A stretch of 64,000 nucleotides of DNA from Glebionis coronaria (GCA_025667525.1 CM046881.1:31197580-31261579); one strand, 5' to 3'. Numbered from the stretch's first letter, positions 46,661 to 57,698 are shown. The notes: generated by a model not told the origin, from the letters alone. Made by a program: numbers and translations.

Positions 46661-46905
46661 GGTTGATTAGGGTGGTTTAAGGTTTAGGGAAGTATGTTTG
46701 ATGTGTGAAGAACATGACAAACAAGGTGGGTTTAAATGGTTGAGGGGATGATCCAAACTAGTAATGGGTTAAAATCATTTTAGGTGAATAATGAATTTAG
46801 ATACCCTAGTTTAGGAAATGTGCAGTTTATTACTGAAAATCATGCAAGGTTTACACAAAATTAAGAAAACAGTGTAAAGCAAAGATGCTGTCGTGCACAG
46901 TGGCC

Positions 46906-46972
46906 GGTGGTTCCTTATCTAGGACCGGCGGTACCTTATTGATAAGGAACCGCGGGTCGATATAGAACCGCG
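46906..46972 (-). promoter_or_regulatory. Third GGWACC hairpin module, upstream of A ORF2
   Basis: GGTTCC at 46909, GGTACC at 46930, GGAACC at 46946 and AGAACC at 46964 (steps 21, 16, 18). GCGGTACC (46928-46935) faces GGAACCGC (46946-46953) around a 10-base loop with one mismatch. No clear TATA box at the position seen in the LTR, only an AT-rich patch. Confidence 0.5.
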
Positions 46973-47257
46973 ACTAGAAGGTTTTCAAAAATTTCCCATT
47001 CCAGTTTTTGATAAACCCAGATTGTTCCCAAAGGTTTCACAAGCCAAAGTTAACTACAGATCATAATCTAATAAGCTAACTATCATATGGCATGCACAAA
47101 GCTATGTAAAACACAAACATGATGGCATAATAAACGTTAAGGATCAAAATAAATGGTAATCCAAGCATGCAACACAAGTTAATAAACAACTAAACCAAAG
47201 TGTTAATGACCAAATGTTTAACCATCAAATCCAAACTTTGACAAAACTTCAAAGTCT

Positions 47258-48520
47258 TCACCTCCTTTTCTTTCCTAAACCCTTGATCATCTTTCCCAAA
47301 TAAATGAACCCTTTTCTTGACTCCACTCGATGTTCATGTATTTCTCCCCGGGTTCTAAGATTCTCACGATAAAGATGCTCCATATTGAGATCTTCAGGAA
47401 CATCACTAGAAGGGTGAGGAGGAGGAGCTAAGTCTTCAAAATCATCCTCGAATTGATTTGAGGATGGATGGGAGTTGCTCGAAGAGTCAAAGTGAGAACT
47501 AGGACCGATGCCATCACCATCACTTGGTGGCATATCGGTGTCCTCCTCATCCGGCTCTTGATGATCGGATTTTCTCGAACCACGGTCACTTCTTGGCTTT
47601 CGTTGATACGCCTCTTGAATAGGCAACATAACCCGTTGAACCGGGTGAAAGCGAGAAAGATCGAGTTGAGGAAAATCTTGACCAACCCTTCTAAAGAGGC
47701 GAGTAAGAAGCATAGCATAAGGGAGGTTTGTTTTGGGTTTGGAAAGAGCATAATTTATACGTCGAGCGATGTAATATGCAAGATTGTACTTGGTGGAAGT
47801 AAATAGGCAAAACAACATATGCCCCATGCAAGCCGGGATATGATCCCGGTTCCCACCAAGACAAAACACATTTTCCCTAAGAATGTTTGCCCATTGGAGC
47901 ATGTAATCCTTAAGGTCGCTTGAGATCACTTCATACCTATTCACATTTCGCACATTTGTATGAAGGCTTCTCACAACGTTTCCACTACGCTCTTTCGTGA
48001 TGATTTCAAGGATGAAATTTAGATCAACTTCGGTGGTGTCATTTGGAGGTTTATCGTTTGACTCCAAGAGAGCATCTAGTCTCCACTTATCCGTGAAACG
48101 ACAAGTGCCTTCAAATGGCACACCATGAATATCACCAAAGTCATCGAGGGAATATTGAATGATTTCACCATTCAACAAGAAACGAATAAAGATTTGGTCG
48201 TTGATTTCAAGCATGGAGTAAGTACTGAAGAACTCAATAAGGAACAAGGGATAAATTACCTCGTCTATGTAAAGCAAACAATCAAACCCAATAAGCTCGA
48301 ACATAGAGTTGATATAATTATCTCCCGCTATTCTTGGATCTACAATCCTACCCTCATGGAAACAACGAGAGGAAAGGGATGGAAAAGCGTTTTGGAGTTG
48401 AGAGGAAACTAAGGTTTGAGAGATGTCGGGCATATAAACTTTAGTGAATTGATGATCTTTTTGATATTGAGAAGGCATGATTAAGTACCTAAATACAAAC
48501 ACAAGACAATATTTCTCCAA
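47258..48520 (-). CDS. Element A ORF1, putative plant transposon protein-like
   Basis: 420 codons; the second Met at 48478 (MPSQYQKDHQF) is an alternative start. The body (about residues 60-310) has DQIFIRFLLNGEIIQYSLDDFGDIHGVPFEG-like and LQWANILRENVFCLGG / KYNLAYYIARRINYAL / YAMLLTRLF blocks. They align in order with blocks in the 3' ORFs of B (YWVVTEALVRQALHL, AWKYLIHILLQCL, KYNYSKMIF, YPRFLQMVF) and G2 (FAFSLKDFSSVAGL, MWRVLFTHIVKSLGG, YVRFLSLIF). After residue 310 it is acidic and Ser/Asp/Pro-rich, ending with a basic GLGKKRR. It takes the Gag position but has no knuckle. The family call is from memory and motif order. Confidence 0.6.
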   Translation of the reverse strand: MEKYCLVFVFRYLIMPSQYQKDHQFTKVYMPDISQTLVSSQLQNAFPSLSSRCFHEGRIVDPRIAGDNYINSMFELIGFDCLLYIDEVIYPLFLIEFFSTYSMLEINDQIFIRFLLNGEIIQYSLDDFGDIHGVPFEGTCRFTDKWRLDALLESNDKPPNDTTEVDLNFILEIITKERSGNVVRSLHTNVRNVNRYEVISSDLKDYMLQWANILRENVFCLGGNRDHIPACMGHMLFCLFTSTKYNLAYYIARRINYALSKPKTNLPYAMLLTRLFRRVGQDFPQLDLSRFHPVQRVMLPIQEAYQRKPRSDRGSRKSDHQEPDEEDTDMPPSDGDGIGPSSHFDSSSNSHPSSNQFEDDFEDLAPPPHPSSDVPEDLNMEHLYRENLRTRGEIHEHRVESRKGFIYLGKMIKGLGKKRR

Positions 48521-50377
48521 TCACTCATATGAAAATCAAAAAGGAAAACGAAAAATGAAAATGTGTTATATCAATTTCTTGACAAACATATGATTGAATC
48601 CATATCATTTTCATGTTCACAATGTGTCTATTCCATCATTGACCAAGAACACATGATCTATGTTATATCAACAATGGATTAGAACATTGGTTTTTCAAAA
48701 CAAGGTTTTTAGGTAAGCATTAACAATGTCATTACCTACTTGTTCATGGGTTCATCTCAAATCCATAATTCAACCAAAATCATTTAGCCTAAATTCGGAT
48801 TTGTTCTACAAGTGGGTTTTAGTGAAATCTTAATGAATATCAACCTAAGGAATCATAGTAAGATTACCATGTCAACCCACATTCCTATTAAGGTTTTAAT
48901 TCAATTTCAATTTTAAAAATCCCCAATTATGAAAGGATGAACCCTAGAACAAAATAGATGAAATTGAAAGAAAATACTTACAATTAATTGATGTTAGATG
49001 AAGGATGAGTGAAACCCACAACTTGGAATCAATTAATTTGAGCGATTGAAGTTTTTGGAAGCTTCAACAATGGTGGAAAAGGTAAAACCCGTCGGTTGTG
49101 TGTTTTTGGGAGAGAGAGAGTTTGGTTTGAAAAAGAATAAAAAACACAAACTGGCGCTCTGACAAAAGTTACTGCCCACGGTACCTTATCGATAAGGAAC
49201 CGCGGGTTTGAGCCGCGTAGATAAGGAACCGCCTGCAGAGGCAGGTTTCTATCTCTGAAAAACGCCAAATTTTGAAAATCCAGTTTTTCTAAAATACTTA
49301 AAATTAAATCATGAGCCTTTTAGAATATCATTGGATCATCATAACACTAAGCAATATGCCTTAACGAAGGATTACGAGTTAAATCAAGATCGAAAAGAAC
49401 CGAAACGGACAAACGACTACTCGTAGCAAAACGACTAAGTGGAGAGAAATCAAGGGAAGTGAATCAAGACTAGGATCAATGCTCAAGGGATTAATGACAA
49501 TCTTCAAATAGTGGTAACGAGGAGCTTGCGTCATATATAGTGGTTTAAGACGTGCCTTTCCGGCGAAACGTTAAACGGCTTTGGTAATGAATAAGCACAA
49601 AACAATTATTCAAGTATAGACTAAGATCACTTTCAATAATAGTCTTAGTCTAAACAAAAATATGAGCAAGGTATTAGTTCACTTTCTCTCCTACAAATGG
49701 CCTACTAACCGTATGGGTGCGAACCATAGAAATCATGCTTGATACTTTAAGCTTCTACTAACTCACTCTACATCACCATAGTGAGTCAAGTATCCAAGCA
49801 ATGAAGGTTTGAGAGGATAAAGGAAAAGAAGCACAAACCAAAAATAAATGTCAAGGCAAGGATTCCGAGAACAAGCACATAGTCAAGTAATGATCAAAAG
49901 AATGATCAAAGGGCGTGTGGGAGAACGAACGCGTACCTTGGCCACAAAGAGCAATCCATGAAGGAATAAGTGCTATGCCCAATCAATGACTATGATGAGT
50001 ACTAAGTCTTCAAGGACTATTATCATTCCCAATCATCTTGGTATCATCATTCAAAGATGTTAAAGATCAATGAAGATGATTCTTCTACAAGTGCAAGTAA
50101 CTCAATCCACAACCAATTAACTGATTGGTCTTCATGAGTACCTACACAAAGCAAGATGCAAACTAGTAGATACATTTCAAGAGTATATCTAAAATGCATA
50201 AAGGCTACTAATCTTAAGTGGGATGCAATATTATCAATTAAAAGACCTATTTTTCAAAGAAAACATAGTTTTGACCAAAGAGAAACTTTAGTACAACTAG
50301 ACCTTCTAATTTGAGGAGACAATGGATCGATCCAAGTTTTAAAGTACAATATACTTCAAAGATCTTGAGTGACCATC
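48521..50377 (-). other. Untranslated leader of A
   Basis: 1.86 kb between PBS and ORF1 with no credible ORF. Apart from the hairpin module at 49178-49232 I see only AT-rich unique sequence. Confidence 0.6.
49178..49232 (-). promoter_or_regulatory. Fourth GGWACC module, in A leader before ORF1
   Basis: GGTACC at 49180 and GGAACC at 49196 enclose the fully palindromic 10-base loop TTATCGATAA; a further GGAACC is at 49225. CCTTATCGATAAGG is a perfect palindrome. Downstream on the minus strand lie an AT-rich patch and a CTCTCTCTCTCCC run. Confidence 0.5.
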
Positions 50378-50389
50378 GCTCTGATACCA
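50378..50389 (-). other. Primer binding site of A
   Basis: Minus strand TGGTATCAGAGC, two bases after the LTR end. Fixes the orientation and identifies the right-hand copy as the 5' LTR. Confidence 0.93.
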
Positions 50390-50391
50390 AT

Positions 50392-51987
50392 TGTAGAAAC
50401 TAGAAGGAGGGGTGGTTGAATAGTTTCTCTTCGATTGGTGACCAAATTAAAATTGCTTTCAATTTGGTTTGTATCAAAACTATCTTTTACTTAAAGCTAA
50501 GTTGCATAATGATTAGGTTCAATTGAAATGCACTAGCAAGAATAATAAGCAAGTATAATGATAATGAAATAAGTAAAGAGCAAAGAAGGAGAAAACCTAG
50601 TGGGAAGACACCAAGATTTATAGTGGTTCGACAACGAGGCTCTATCCTCGTTTCTACTCTACTCCTCGAGTACACCTACTCGAGATTTCCACTATATCCA
50701 CAAGCTCCCTTCTCGGCGGAGAAAACCTTACATCGTTGCTTACATTTTTTTCTGACACTAAGCTAAATGTCGAGACCTAATCTTTAGCTAGGACCAATCT
50801 ACACCACGTTGCCTACTTCACAATTTAACGACACAAGGCTAGATGTCGAGTTCTAATCTTAAGGTAGAACCAATCTTCACGACGTTGCCTACTTCACCAT
50901 TTTACGACACAAGGCTAGATGTCGAGTTCTAATCGAAAGCTAGAACCAATCTTCACGACTCTTCACTTTGAAGCTAAGTGAGAACTTCACACAACACAAC
51001 TACTAATCACTTTAAAGTTTAGTGAGAACTCACAAGACACAATCACATCACTTTATAGTTTAGTGAGAACTCCTAATCAATTCTATTACAACTCAACTAG
51101 ACTTATCCAAGTACACACATGTAGCTTGGATTTACACAACACAAATCCAAGCAAACACATATGCAATGGATGTACACAACAAATCCAAGTATTCACAAAT
51201 AACTTGGATGAACACAACTAGTCCAAGTATTCATAAATACATTGAATTGACCTAAAACAAAAAGGTATCATGATGAATATGACTAGCTCATAAATTCATC
51301 TTTATCACTACACTAGTGAGTGAGTGATCTTCTCATTGGACATGGTAAAGGAGGGGATCAAGAGGATAATCATATGTAAACATCCTTAACAAATTAAGTG
51401 ATCATTTACTAATGATTATGCTATAGAAAATAGAAAAAGGGCTGAGAAAAACGTCCAAGAGGCTTGCTGGAAAATGAGATTTGACCCACTATTTAAAGGA
51501 GACAAAGTTACAACGGATCTATAACGGCTACTGTGCGCGGTACCTTATCTCACCCCGCGGTACCATATCGCTAAGGTATCGCGTAGGTACTTAAGGTACC
51601 GCCACTAGACTCCGCTTTGTGTTTTGTCTTTTAGTGGGGTGGGAATATCTGAGGTATTTGAACCCTTCAAAGGATATTCTAACAGCATTTGGAATATGCC
51701 ATTTTCAAATTTTCATTTTCCATTTTAATAAAACATTTTCTGAAAAAGAAAGTTTATTAAAAAGTCTCTTGTCTTATTAACAAAAGTGAGTTTTAAGGAT
51801 AATCATTTTGATGATCACTAAGTATGATTAAGAAAGGTTAGTGATATGATTATTACCTTGATGATAGTGTTAGTTAAATAATTCATTTTGTGTTTCTACA
51901 CTAAATGTGTAGTATGATTTGTTGTGATCAAAACTAAGAAAGATTACTTAACACTAATAATGTTTTTAGGCATTACTTGCATTAACA
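50392..51987 (-). repeat. 5' LTR of element A
   Basis: 1596 bp, TGTAGAAACT to CATTAACA on the plus strand. The hairpin module is at about 51539-51604 and the TATA-like box at about 51489-51497. One arm of the hairpin carries a substitution (GGTATCGCG) absent from the other LTR. The PBS-proximal third is made of degenerate tandem repeats. Confidence 0.94.
50735..50962 (-). repeat. Three ~76-bp tandem repeats in A 5' LTR
   Basis: The phrase ACGACACAAGGCTAGATGTC occurs at 50828 and 50904, with a diverged copy near 50752, a 76-base period. Shorter degenerate repeats around TTTAGTGAGAACTC and AATCCAAG follow to about 51240. Confidence 0.8.
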
Positions 51988-52460
51988 ATCCCGAAAATAA
52001 TTAGGACAGAAAGTCAATGCTTCTTGTGCAACATAACCCTCTACAATCGAACCTTCTGGCTTAGCTTTATTTCGTACATAACCTTTTAGCTCTTTCATGT
52101 ATCTTTTAAATGGATACATCCATCAGGGGCGGATAGGCCCGCCTTCTATGGCCTCATCAGGTAAATGGATAACCAAGTGAACCATAATGTCAAAGAAATC
52201 AAGATGATATATGAGCTCAAGATCACACAAAATGTCAAACACCTTATTTACAACATTCAACATGTCATCCACCATTAAAGTTGCAGAGCACAGTTTCTAA
52301 AACAAGTTACATAGGTCGATCAGTGGTCTTGCAATCTTATCAGGCAAGTATTCCTGAAGTGCGAAAGGAAGTAAACGTTACATCATTATATGACAGTCAT
52401 GAGACTTCATGCCCGTTATATTGGTATCATTATCGATCACTTTGTGCTTGAAGTTGGATC
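51988..52460 (-). pseudogene. CACTA transposase, DUF4218 region
   Basis: Minus-strand translation gives MKSHDCHIMM, then a stop, then RLLPFALQEYLPDKIARPLIDLCNLF, another stop, VVNKVFDILCDLELIYHLDFFDIMVHL and RYMKELKGYVRNKAKPEGSIVEGYVAQEALTFC in order with frameshifts. These match the DUF4218 blocks MKSHDCHVFMQRLLP, FFDxMxHLxIHL and KxYVRNRARPEGSIAEGY of plant CACTA transposases. The gene is cut immediately after EALTFCPNYF by the start of element A. Confidence 0.88.
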
Positions 52461-52494
52461 CGAACCCATCTGGTAGTTTAACACTTTTGATGTA

Positions 52495-53507
52495 CTAACA
52501 AAACTTTTTCATGTTCTCTGGTGTGAAGGAATATGAAGCCTGAGTCTTCTTGCACTTCTCGTTTTTATTTTGGGCGAGCCACAAGCTTTCTCGAATGCCC
52601 AACTTTTCCAAGTATTGTCTTGCCTTGACGGTGTCTTTAGAATTTCCATTCATCAACAAAGTGTTCAAGATGTCCCCCAACACATTTTTTTCGATATGCA
52701 TGATGTCTAAATTGTGTCTTAGTGAAAGAAAAGGCCAATACTCAAGCTCGTAAAAATAGTCCGTTTAGACAAGTTAGGCTGATGAAAATTGCATGTTATC
52801 TTCACACCCCCATAATTCTTATGTTTACCTGGCAGACGATTTGGCAGCGCGGCATGTTGATCGTTGATCTGGTCCATGTTAAATGTTCTAGGATGGGGCT
52901 TGTGTTCGGGTTTACCATTGAATTCACGTGAAGTCCTGAATTTATGGCGGGCGGTAAGAATCTTCTATGGCCAACATAAACTATTTTGCTTGACACATGA
53001 AGAGATGGAGTGTCGTCATTACATGTAGGGCAAGCCTTGTAACCTGGCCCACTATACCCAGACAAACTACTTCGAGCCGGAAAATCATTGATGGTCCATA
53101 AAAGCATCGCTCTCATGGTGAATGCCTCTCCTTTAGCTTGGTCTATAGTACTGACACCATCCCATAAAATTTTTAGATCATCAATTAAAGGTCTCAAGTA
53201 AACATCAATGTCCTTGCCCAGAGATTTAGGGCCAGGAATTAACAGCGTCAGCATTAAAGAACTATCTTTCATACATAACCACGGAAGCAGGTTGTATGTT
53301 GTCAATATCACCGGCCACATGCTGTAAGTCTGACTAAGGTTGCCGAATGGATTAAAACCATCATCAGCCAACCCTAATCAAACATTTCTTGGTTCTTCTA
53401 CAAAATCAGCATACTTGGCATCAAATTTCTTCCAAGGTGCACCATCACACGGGTGTTGCATCTTACCGGGCTCCGTACACTTTCCAATAGCATGCCAAAT
53501 CATATCC
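52495..53507 (-). pseudogene. CACTA transposase catalytic domain (Transposase_21)
   Basis: Reads DMIWHAIG (about 53507), HPCDGAPWKKFDAKYADF, EPRNV, a TGA at 53378-53380 (CGA in the expected frame), then in the same frame LADDGFNPFGNLSQTYSMWP, LIPGPKSLGKDIDVYL, LWTINDFPA, GYKACPTCN and VGHRRFLP. After a frame change come LRHNLDIMHIEKNV (about 52700) and NGNSKDTVKARQYLEKLGIR. All are standard CACTA blocks in the right order. At least one stop and one frameshift break it. The frame is continuous with the copia fragment upstream. Confidence 0.92.
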
Positions 53508-54313
53508 AATGCTGTAGATGGAGACCTATTGATCAGATATGTTGCCGTCACCGTTGCTTCCTCCCAGAATGACTCTGGCAAACCAGACTGAATCAGTAAA
53601 CACCTAGCCTTGTCCAAGAGCGTCTTGTTCATTCGTCCAGATAGACCATTCTCTTGTGGAGTTCCTGCAACCTTCAAATGTCTTGCTAACCTGCTCTCCT
53701 TGCACAAGTTATTAAACTCCTGATTACAAAACTCCAAACCATTATCTGTTCGAAGTTTCTTTAGTTTTCTACCTGTCTTGTTTTCTACCAACTGTTTCCA
53801 CTCCTTAAACTTGATGAATGCCTCACTCTTGTGTCGAAGAAAATAAACCCAAACCCTCCTCGAATAATCATCAACAATCGATAAGAAGTAACGAAAACCA
53901 CTCATCGATTCCACCCGAGAAGGACCCCAGAGATCTGCATGGACATAGTCTATAACTCCCTCTGTTGTGTGCTCACGTCGACCAAAACTCACCCTAGTCG
54001 ATTTTCCAAGAACACAATTTTCACAGAATTCGAGCTTACCTAGACCTTCCTTCCCCAGCACCTCTCCTCTTTTGAGTTCATTCAAGCCTGCTTCACTCAT
54101 GTGACCCAGGCGTTTATGCCACACCTGCGCAAGACTTTCCTTTTCTTCTATATCGACATTAGCTTCACTTGATTTAGCCCAACTATCCAAGGAGTACACA
54201 CAATTTTCCTTCAAACTTCCCGACAAAACCATCAAAGAACCCTTGATCACCTTTACTCTTCCATTCTGCAACTTCACGGTATAGCCCTCTCGATCAAGAG
54301 CGCCCAAAGATAA
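53508..54313 (-). pseudogene. Copia integrase fragment embedded in the CACTA transposase gene
   Basis: About 800 bases with no LTRs. Blocks: LGALDREGYTVKL, QVWHKRLGHMSEAGLN, FCENCVLGKST (HHCC zinc site), VHADLWGP, YSRRVWVYFL, LRTDNGLEFCN and GTPQENGLSGRMNKTLLDKA, ending YLINRSPSTA. The catalytic Glu position (AERMN in active copia integrases) reads SGRMN, so the enzyme would be inactive. It replaces the CACTA segment between the PPSYY block and DMIWH. The downstream junction is in frame; the upstream one is not. It is from a different copia family than B, E or G. Confidence 0.88.
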
Positions 54314-54899
54314 TATGACGGTGGGAGCTTGAATAGTCTGCTTGGGGGAAAGATAGTTTGTATAAACTCTAGAATTTCATTGAATATGGTATCGGTGATT
54401 TTACCTTTGGCCTTAAAATGTGTAACCTTTGCCATAAAGTCTAATCGAGTCGCTTCTACACAAACATGGTACATCTCTTCATTGGCACTGCCGTATATAT
54501 CTTTAAACTCGATAGCTTGAGTCGGTCTGTTACTTGAGTTGGGAGGAGGTGGAGGAGGAATATAGGTAAGATCATCAAGTAACGATGTCATGTCACTAAT
54601 TAAACGTTGTCTTGTGTTATCTATTATTGGCAGTGGTGGTGGAGGAGGTGTAGGTGTAAGAGGATCCGGTTCACCATGGTGTACCCATGTTGTATAACTG
54701 TGGTCAAATCCGGATTTCATAACGTGGTTCAAAAGAAGGTCGATATGTACCGGGAGTCTTGTTCGACAAGACTTGCATGGACATGTTATCTGATTCAAAC
54801 TATTCACAAACTTCCTAGAATGCTTGACAAAATTGGTAAGACCCATTATAAATTCTGGCTCATGACGCCTTAACCGTGTCCAACTCTTATCAATGAGTA
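54314..54899 (-). pseudogene. CACTA transposase N-terminus (transposase-associated domain)
   Basis: Reads IDKSWTRLRRHEPEFIMGL, then CPCKSCRTRL, HVMKSGFDHSYTTWVHHGE, a Pro-rich stretch and KGKITDTIFNEILEFIQTIFP, ending PPSYY. This matches the family's MDKSWM...GVxxFxxFA, CPCxxC, LxxxGFxxxYxxWxxHGE and PxSYY pattern. The expected initiator Met reads Ile at the very edge of the G1 insertion. The frame runs open from the Met at 54846 to 54274, past the copia junction. Confidence 0.88.
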
Positions 54900-54902
54900 C
54901 AA

Positions 54903-55648
54903 TGAAAGTCCCTAATCAATGCTAGAAACACTAAACTTAACTAATCAACACAAGTTAATACTTTTCAAACGTAATCTTATTATTGTATAATAAAGAATTA
55001 CAAGTGTTATGGATAACACCGTTTGATGACAATGTGTTGTGCACACTTTGAACAACTATAAACCCTAACTTATGAATACAATCGCAGCTGTTTGATTCAA
55101 TAAGTTCTAAGCATTAATGTTATGAATATACTCAAAGTGTTAAACATTAGTGCTGGGATACACATCCTATTTATAGTGATATGAGGTTGACCTAAGTAGT
55201 ACTTGATGGTGACTACACAAGACATTCACTTTTCAGACATCAGTCACATGATGCTCTTCTATTCTTGGTAGTCTGCCATAATGCTTTAAGGAAACAGATC
55301 TTCAAACAGTTTCCTTTTACATCATTGTCTCGAACATACAAATGGCATGTCCAAAGTATGTTGAGCATTAACAGGGTATTGCCACCCATGTTAACCCTCA
55401 ACCCCTCGGAGTCCTTAATACAGCTTGGTTGTTATCCATCACAGCCAATGAGTATGTCTTCTAGTAATCTTTGACTTCCTTGACAATGTCTCTGACATGG
55501 ACTCCTCTGAGGTTGCTCACAGAGACTTGTATCTCTGTGAGTCTTGCTATACTTGTCTGTCTCCTAGGCACAGGCAAGTGACTATCTAACAGCTTACTTT
55601 GTGTTTAAATCTATGATCAGGGAATCTAACAACCTTAGATTCCCAACA
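54903..55648 (-). repeat. 3' LTR of G1
   Basis: 746 bp, TGAAAGTCCC to TTCCCAACA on the plus strand, about 93-95% identical by eye to 56954-57698. Minus strand CTATAAATAGG at about 55166-55176 is a likely TATA box. The polypurine tract ATCGGGGGAGAT (minus) adjoins at 55649-55660. Confidence 0.88.
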
Positions 55649-55836
55649 ATCTCCCCCGATTTAAACATAAACAGCTAGATCTATCTAAGTTAAGGTAAGT
55701 GAGTTAACAGCTTCTTCTTACTCATAACAGATCTAAACAAACATGCCTCATGATTTTATTCATACTTAAAGAAAAATTACAAGTACATTACAATAGTGAA
55801 ATAAAATGTGAAGGTAAAGTTGAGCTGTGAATTTCT

Positions 55837-56953
55837 TCAATAGTCATCATTTTTGATCTTTTCTTCAGCTTCAGCTATGTCTGATCTAGTATCCAATTCT
55901 GCCTGCAAAGCTTTTGCAAAAACTTTGGAATACTCTGTGTTAATCTTGAGTCCTTTCTTGAGATAAAGCAGTTGAATTGTTGATGCTAAGCCAAGCTCAT
56001 CTTCTCTTTGAAATGCATACTGGCAAAGCTCTGTTCATGAATGCCATTCCTCTTTCAGGCTCTGTGTATGTCTGACCATCAACAGGGCCAACAATACCAT
56101 TTGGTAGGATCAAATCCCTATGCATTCCATCCACTTGAACATCATCTGTGACAAAAGTTTCCTTACCAAGTTGAGAAACTCTTCTTCTTTTCTTTCCAGA
56201 CTTTGGGGGTTCTTATTCAAAGAGATGTGGTAGGGGATCTATTTTGAGTTTGGCAGCCGTTTCTTTGATCCAGGTAAACTTAGCCTTAAGGGTTTTAAGT
56301 AGAAGAAAATTAGCCTGGCTAGTCCTTTTGGCAGCTAAGGCTTCAAGTTCAAACCATTCAGATAACCCAAGTGTCTTTAGCCTGAAGTCCTCAAATACAT
56401 TCATAATACCCTGTTGGTTGTCTCTCCACAAAATCATCTGTGGTGTGTTGGTGGACTTATGAATTGTGTATTTGAACTTGGTTATCTTGCAAGGAGCATA
56501 CATGTTGTTAACGCATGCATCATAATCAGCTTTTACTTTTCTTAGAGCCTCTGCGCGTTTAGCTTCCATTTCCCTCAACCTTTGTCTCTGCTTCTCCCTT
56601 TCAGGTGGAGTCATCTTCCTTAGAGCAGCCTTATTTAGCTCCTTGGCTTTCTTGAGTTCATTTAGTCTTTTGAATTCCTCAGCCTGTTTCTCTATTTCTT
56701 CAGGTGATAAGGGATTCTCATTGGAAGGTGTAAAGGTTGAAAATTGGGAAAGGTCTGTGATGGATCCTCCTGTCTCTAACATCGCAGCTATCTTCTTTAG
56801 TTTTGTGTCTGTGTCAACCAAAACTATCTCCTTACCTTTCTTCGAGACAAAGGATTCCATACTCATGTTTTTCAAAACTTCAGCTCTTCTGATAAACGCT
56901 GTCTGAGCTTGAGTTTGTATTGCTTTGGGAAGTGAGCTAACAGTGAACTTTAG
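55837..56953 (-). pseudogene. C-terminal part of the G1 extra 3' ORF
   Basis: Second copy of 57888-58990. The open part is 56875-56213 (220 codons): KKGKEIVL, a Glu/Lys/Arg-rich heptad region (KRLNELKKAKELNKAALRKMTPPEREKQ), FKYTIHKSTNTPQM and FEDFRLKTLGLSEWFELEAL, ending HLFE with a stop that G2 lacks. A one-base insertion near 56035 breaks the end. Where G2 has a stop in KFTWIKE (TAG), G1 has TGG. The frame is truncated by G2 at CTAAAG/TGAAAG. Confidence 0.75.
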
Positions 56954-57698
56954 TGAAAGTCCCTATTCAATGCTAGAAACCCTAAACTTAAGTAATCAAC
57001 ACAAGTTATTACTTTTCAAACGTAATCTTATTATAGTATAATAAAGAATTACAAGTGTTATGGATAACACTGTTTGATGACAATGTGTTGTGCACACTTT
57101 GAACAACTATAAACCCTAACTTATGAATACAGTCACAGCTGTTTGATTCAATAAGTTCTAAGCATTAATGTTGTGAATATACTCAAAGTGTTGAACATTA
57201 ATGCATGGATACACATCCTATTTATAGTGATACGAGGTTGACCTAAATAGTACTTGATGGTGACTACACAAGACTTTCACTTTTCAGACATCAGTCACAT
57301 GATGCTCTTCTATTCTTGGTAGTCTGCCATTATGCTTTAAGGAAACAGTTGTCGAAACAGTTTCCTTTTTCTTCATTGTCTCGAACACACAAATGGCATG
57401 TCCAAAGTGTACTGAGTGTTAACAAGGTATTGCCACCCCAGTTAACCCTCAACCCCTCAGAGTCCCTGATACATCTTGGCTATTATCCATCACAGCCAAT
57501 GAGTATGTCTTCAAGTAATCTTTGACTTCCTTGACAATGTCTCTGACATGGACTCCTCTGAGGTTGCTCACAGAGACCTGAATCTCTGTGAGTCTTGCGA
57601 TACTTGCCTGCCTCCTAGGCACAGGCAAGGGACTATCTAACAGCTTAATTATGTTTAAATCTATGATCAGGGAATCTAACAAACTTAGATTCCCAACA
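56954..57698 (-). repeat. 3' LTR of G2
   Basis: 745 bp, TGAAAGTCCC to TTCCCAACA on the plus strand. Polypurine tract TAGGGGGAGAC (minus) adjoins at 57699-57709. Confidence 0.88.

Larger units (their letters stand above)
1..51987 (-). mobile_element. Element A: large non-autonomous LTR retrotransposon (3' end cut by window)
   Basis: The two LTR copies lie at 1-1130 (truncated by the window) and 50392-51987. Next to the right LTR is a primer binding site (50378-50389) matching the initiator-Met tRNA 3' end, and next to the left LTR is a polypurine tract, so the element reads on the minus strand. Its own sequence is 1131-2797 plus 45697-50391, about 6.4 kb; the rest is nested element B. It holds three ORFs and no protease, integrase or RT, so it must have used another element's enzymes. 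By hand I count about 20 differences over the 1130 shared LTR bases (about 98% identity). It is inserted in the DUF4218 part of a CACTA transposase gene; the flank is ATCCC at 51988, and the matching duplication is outside the window. Confidence 0.85.
51988..54902 (-). mobile_element. CACTA (En/Spm) transposon fragment, scaffold of both retroelement stacks
   Basis: Minus-strand transposase gene in the order N-terminal transposase-associated domain (54899-54314), inserted copia piece (54313-53508), Transposase_21 core (53507-52495) and DUF4218 (52460-51988). A cuts it at 51988 and G1 at 54902. Terminal CACTA repeats are not in the window. It carries few stops considering its deep position in the nest. 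Confidence 0.88.
54898..56953 (-). mobile_element. Element G1: 3' end of a SIRE-like copia element
   Basis: LTR 54903-55648, polypurine tract, then the last part of the extra 3' ORF (to 56953), where G2 of the same family begins. Presumed target duplication TACAA at 54898-54902; the partner lies right of the window. It is inserted at the start-codon end of the CACTA transposase. Confidence 0.75.

Noticed and set aside
50378..50389. Possible tRNA gene fragment (also at 45151 and 7162)
   Set aside because: These 12-base matches to the end of initiator-Met tRNA are primer binding sites next to LTRs; no tRNA body is present.
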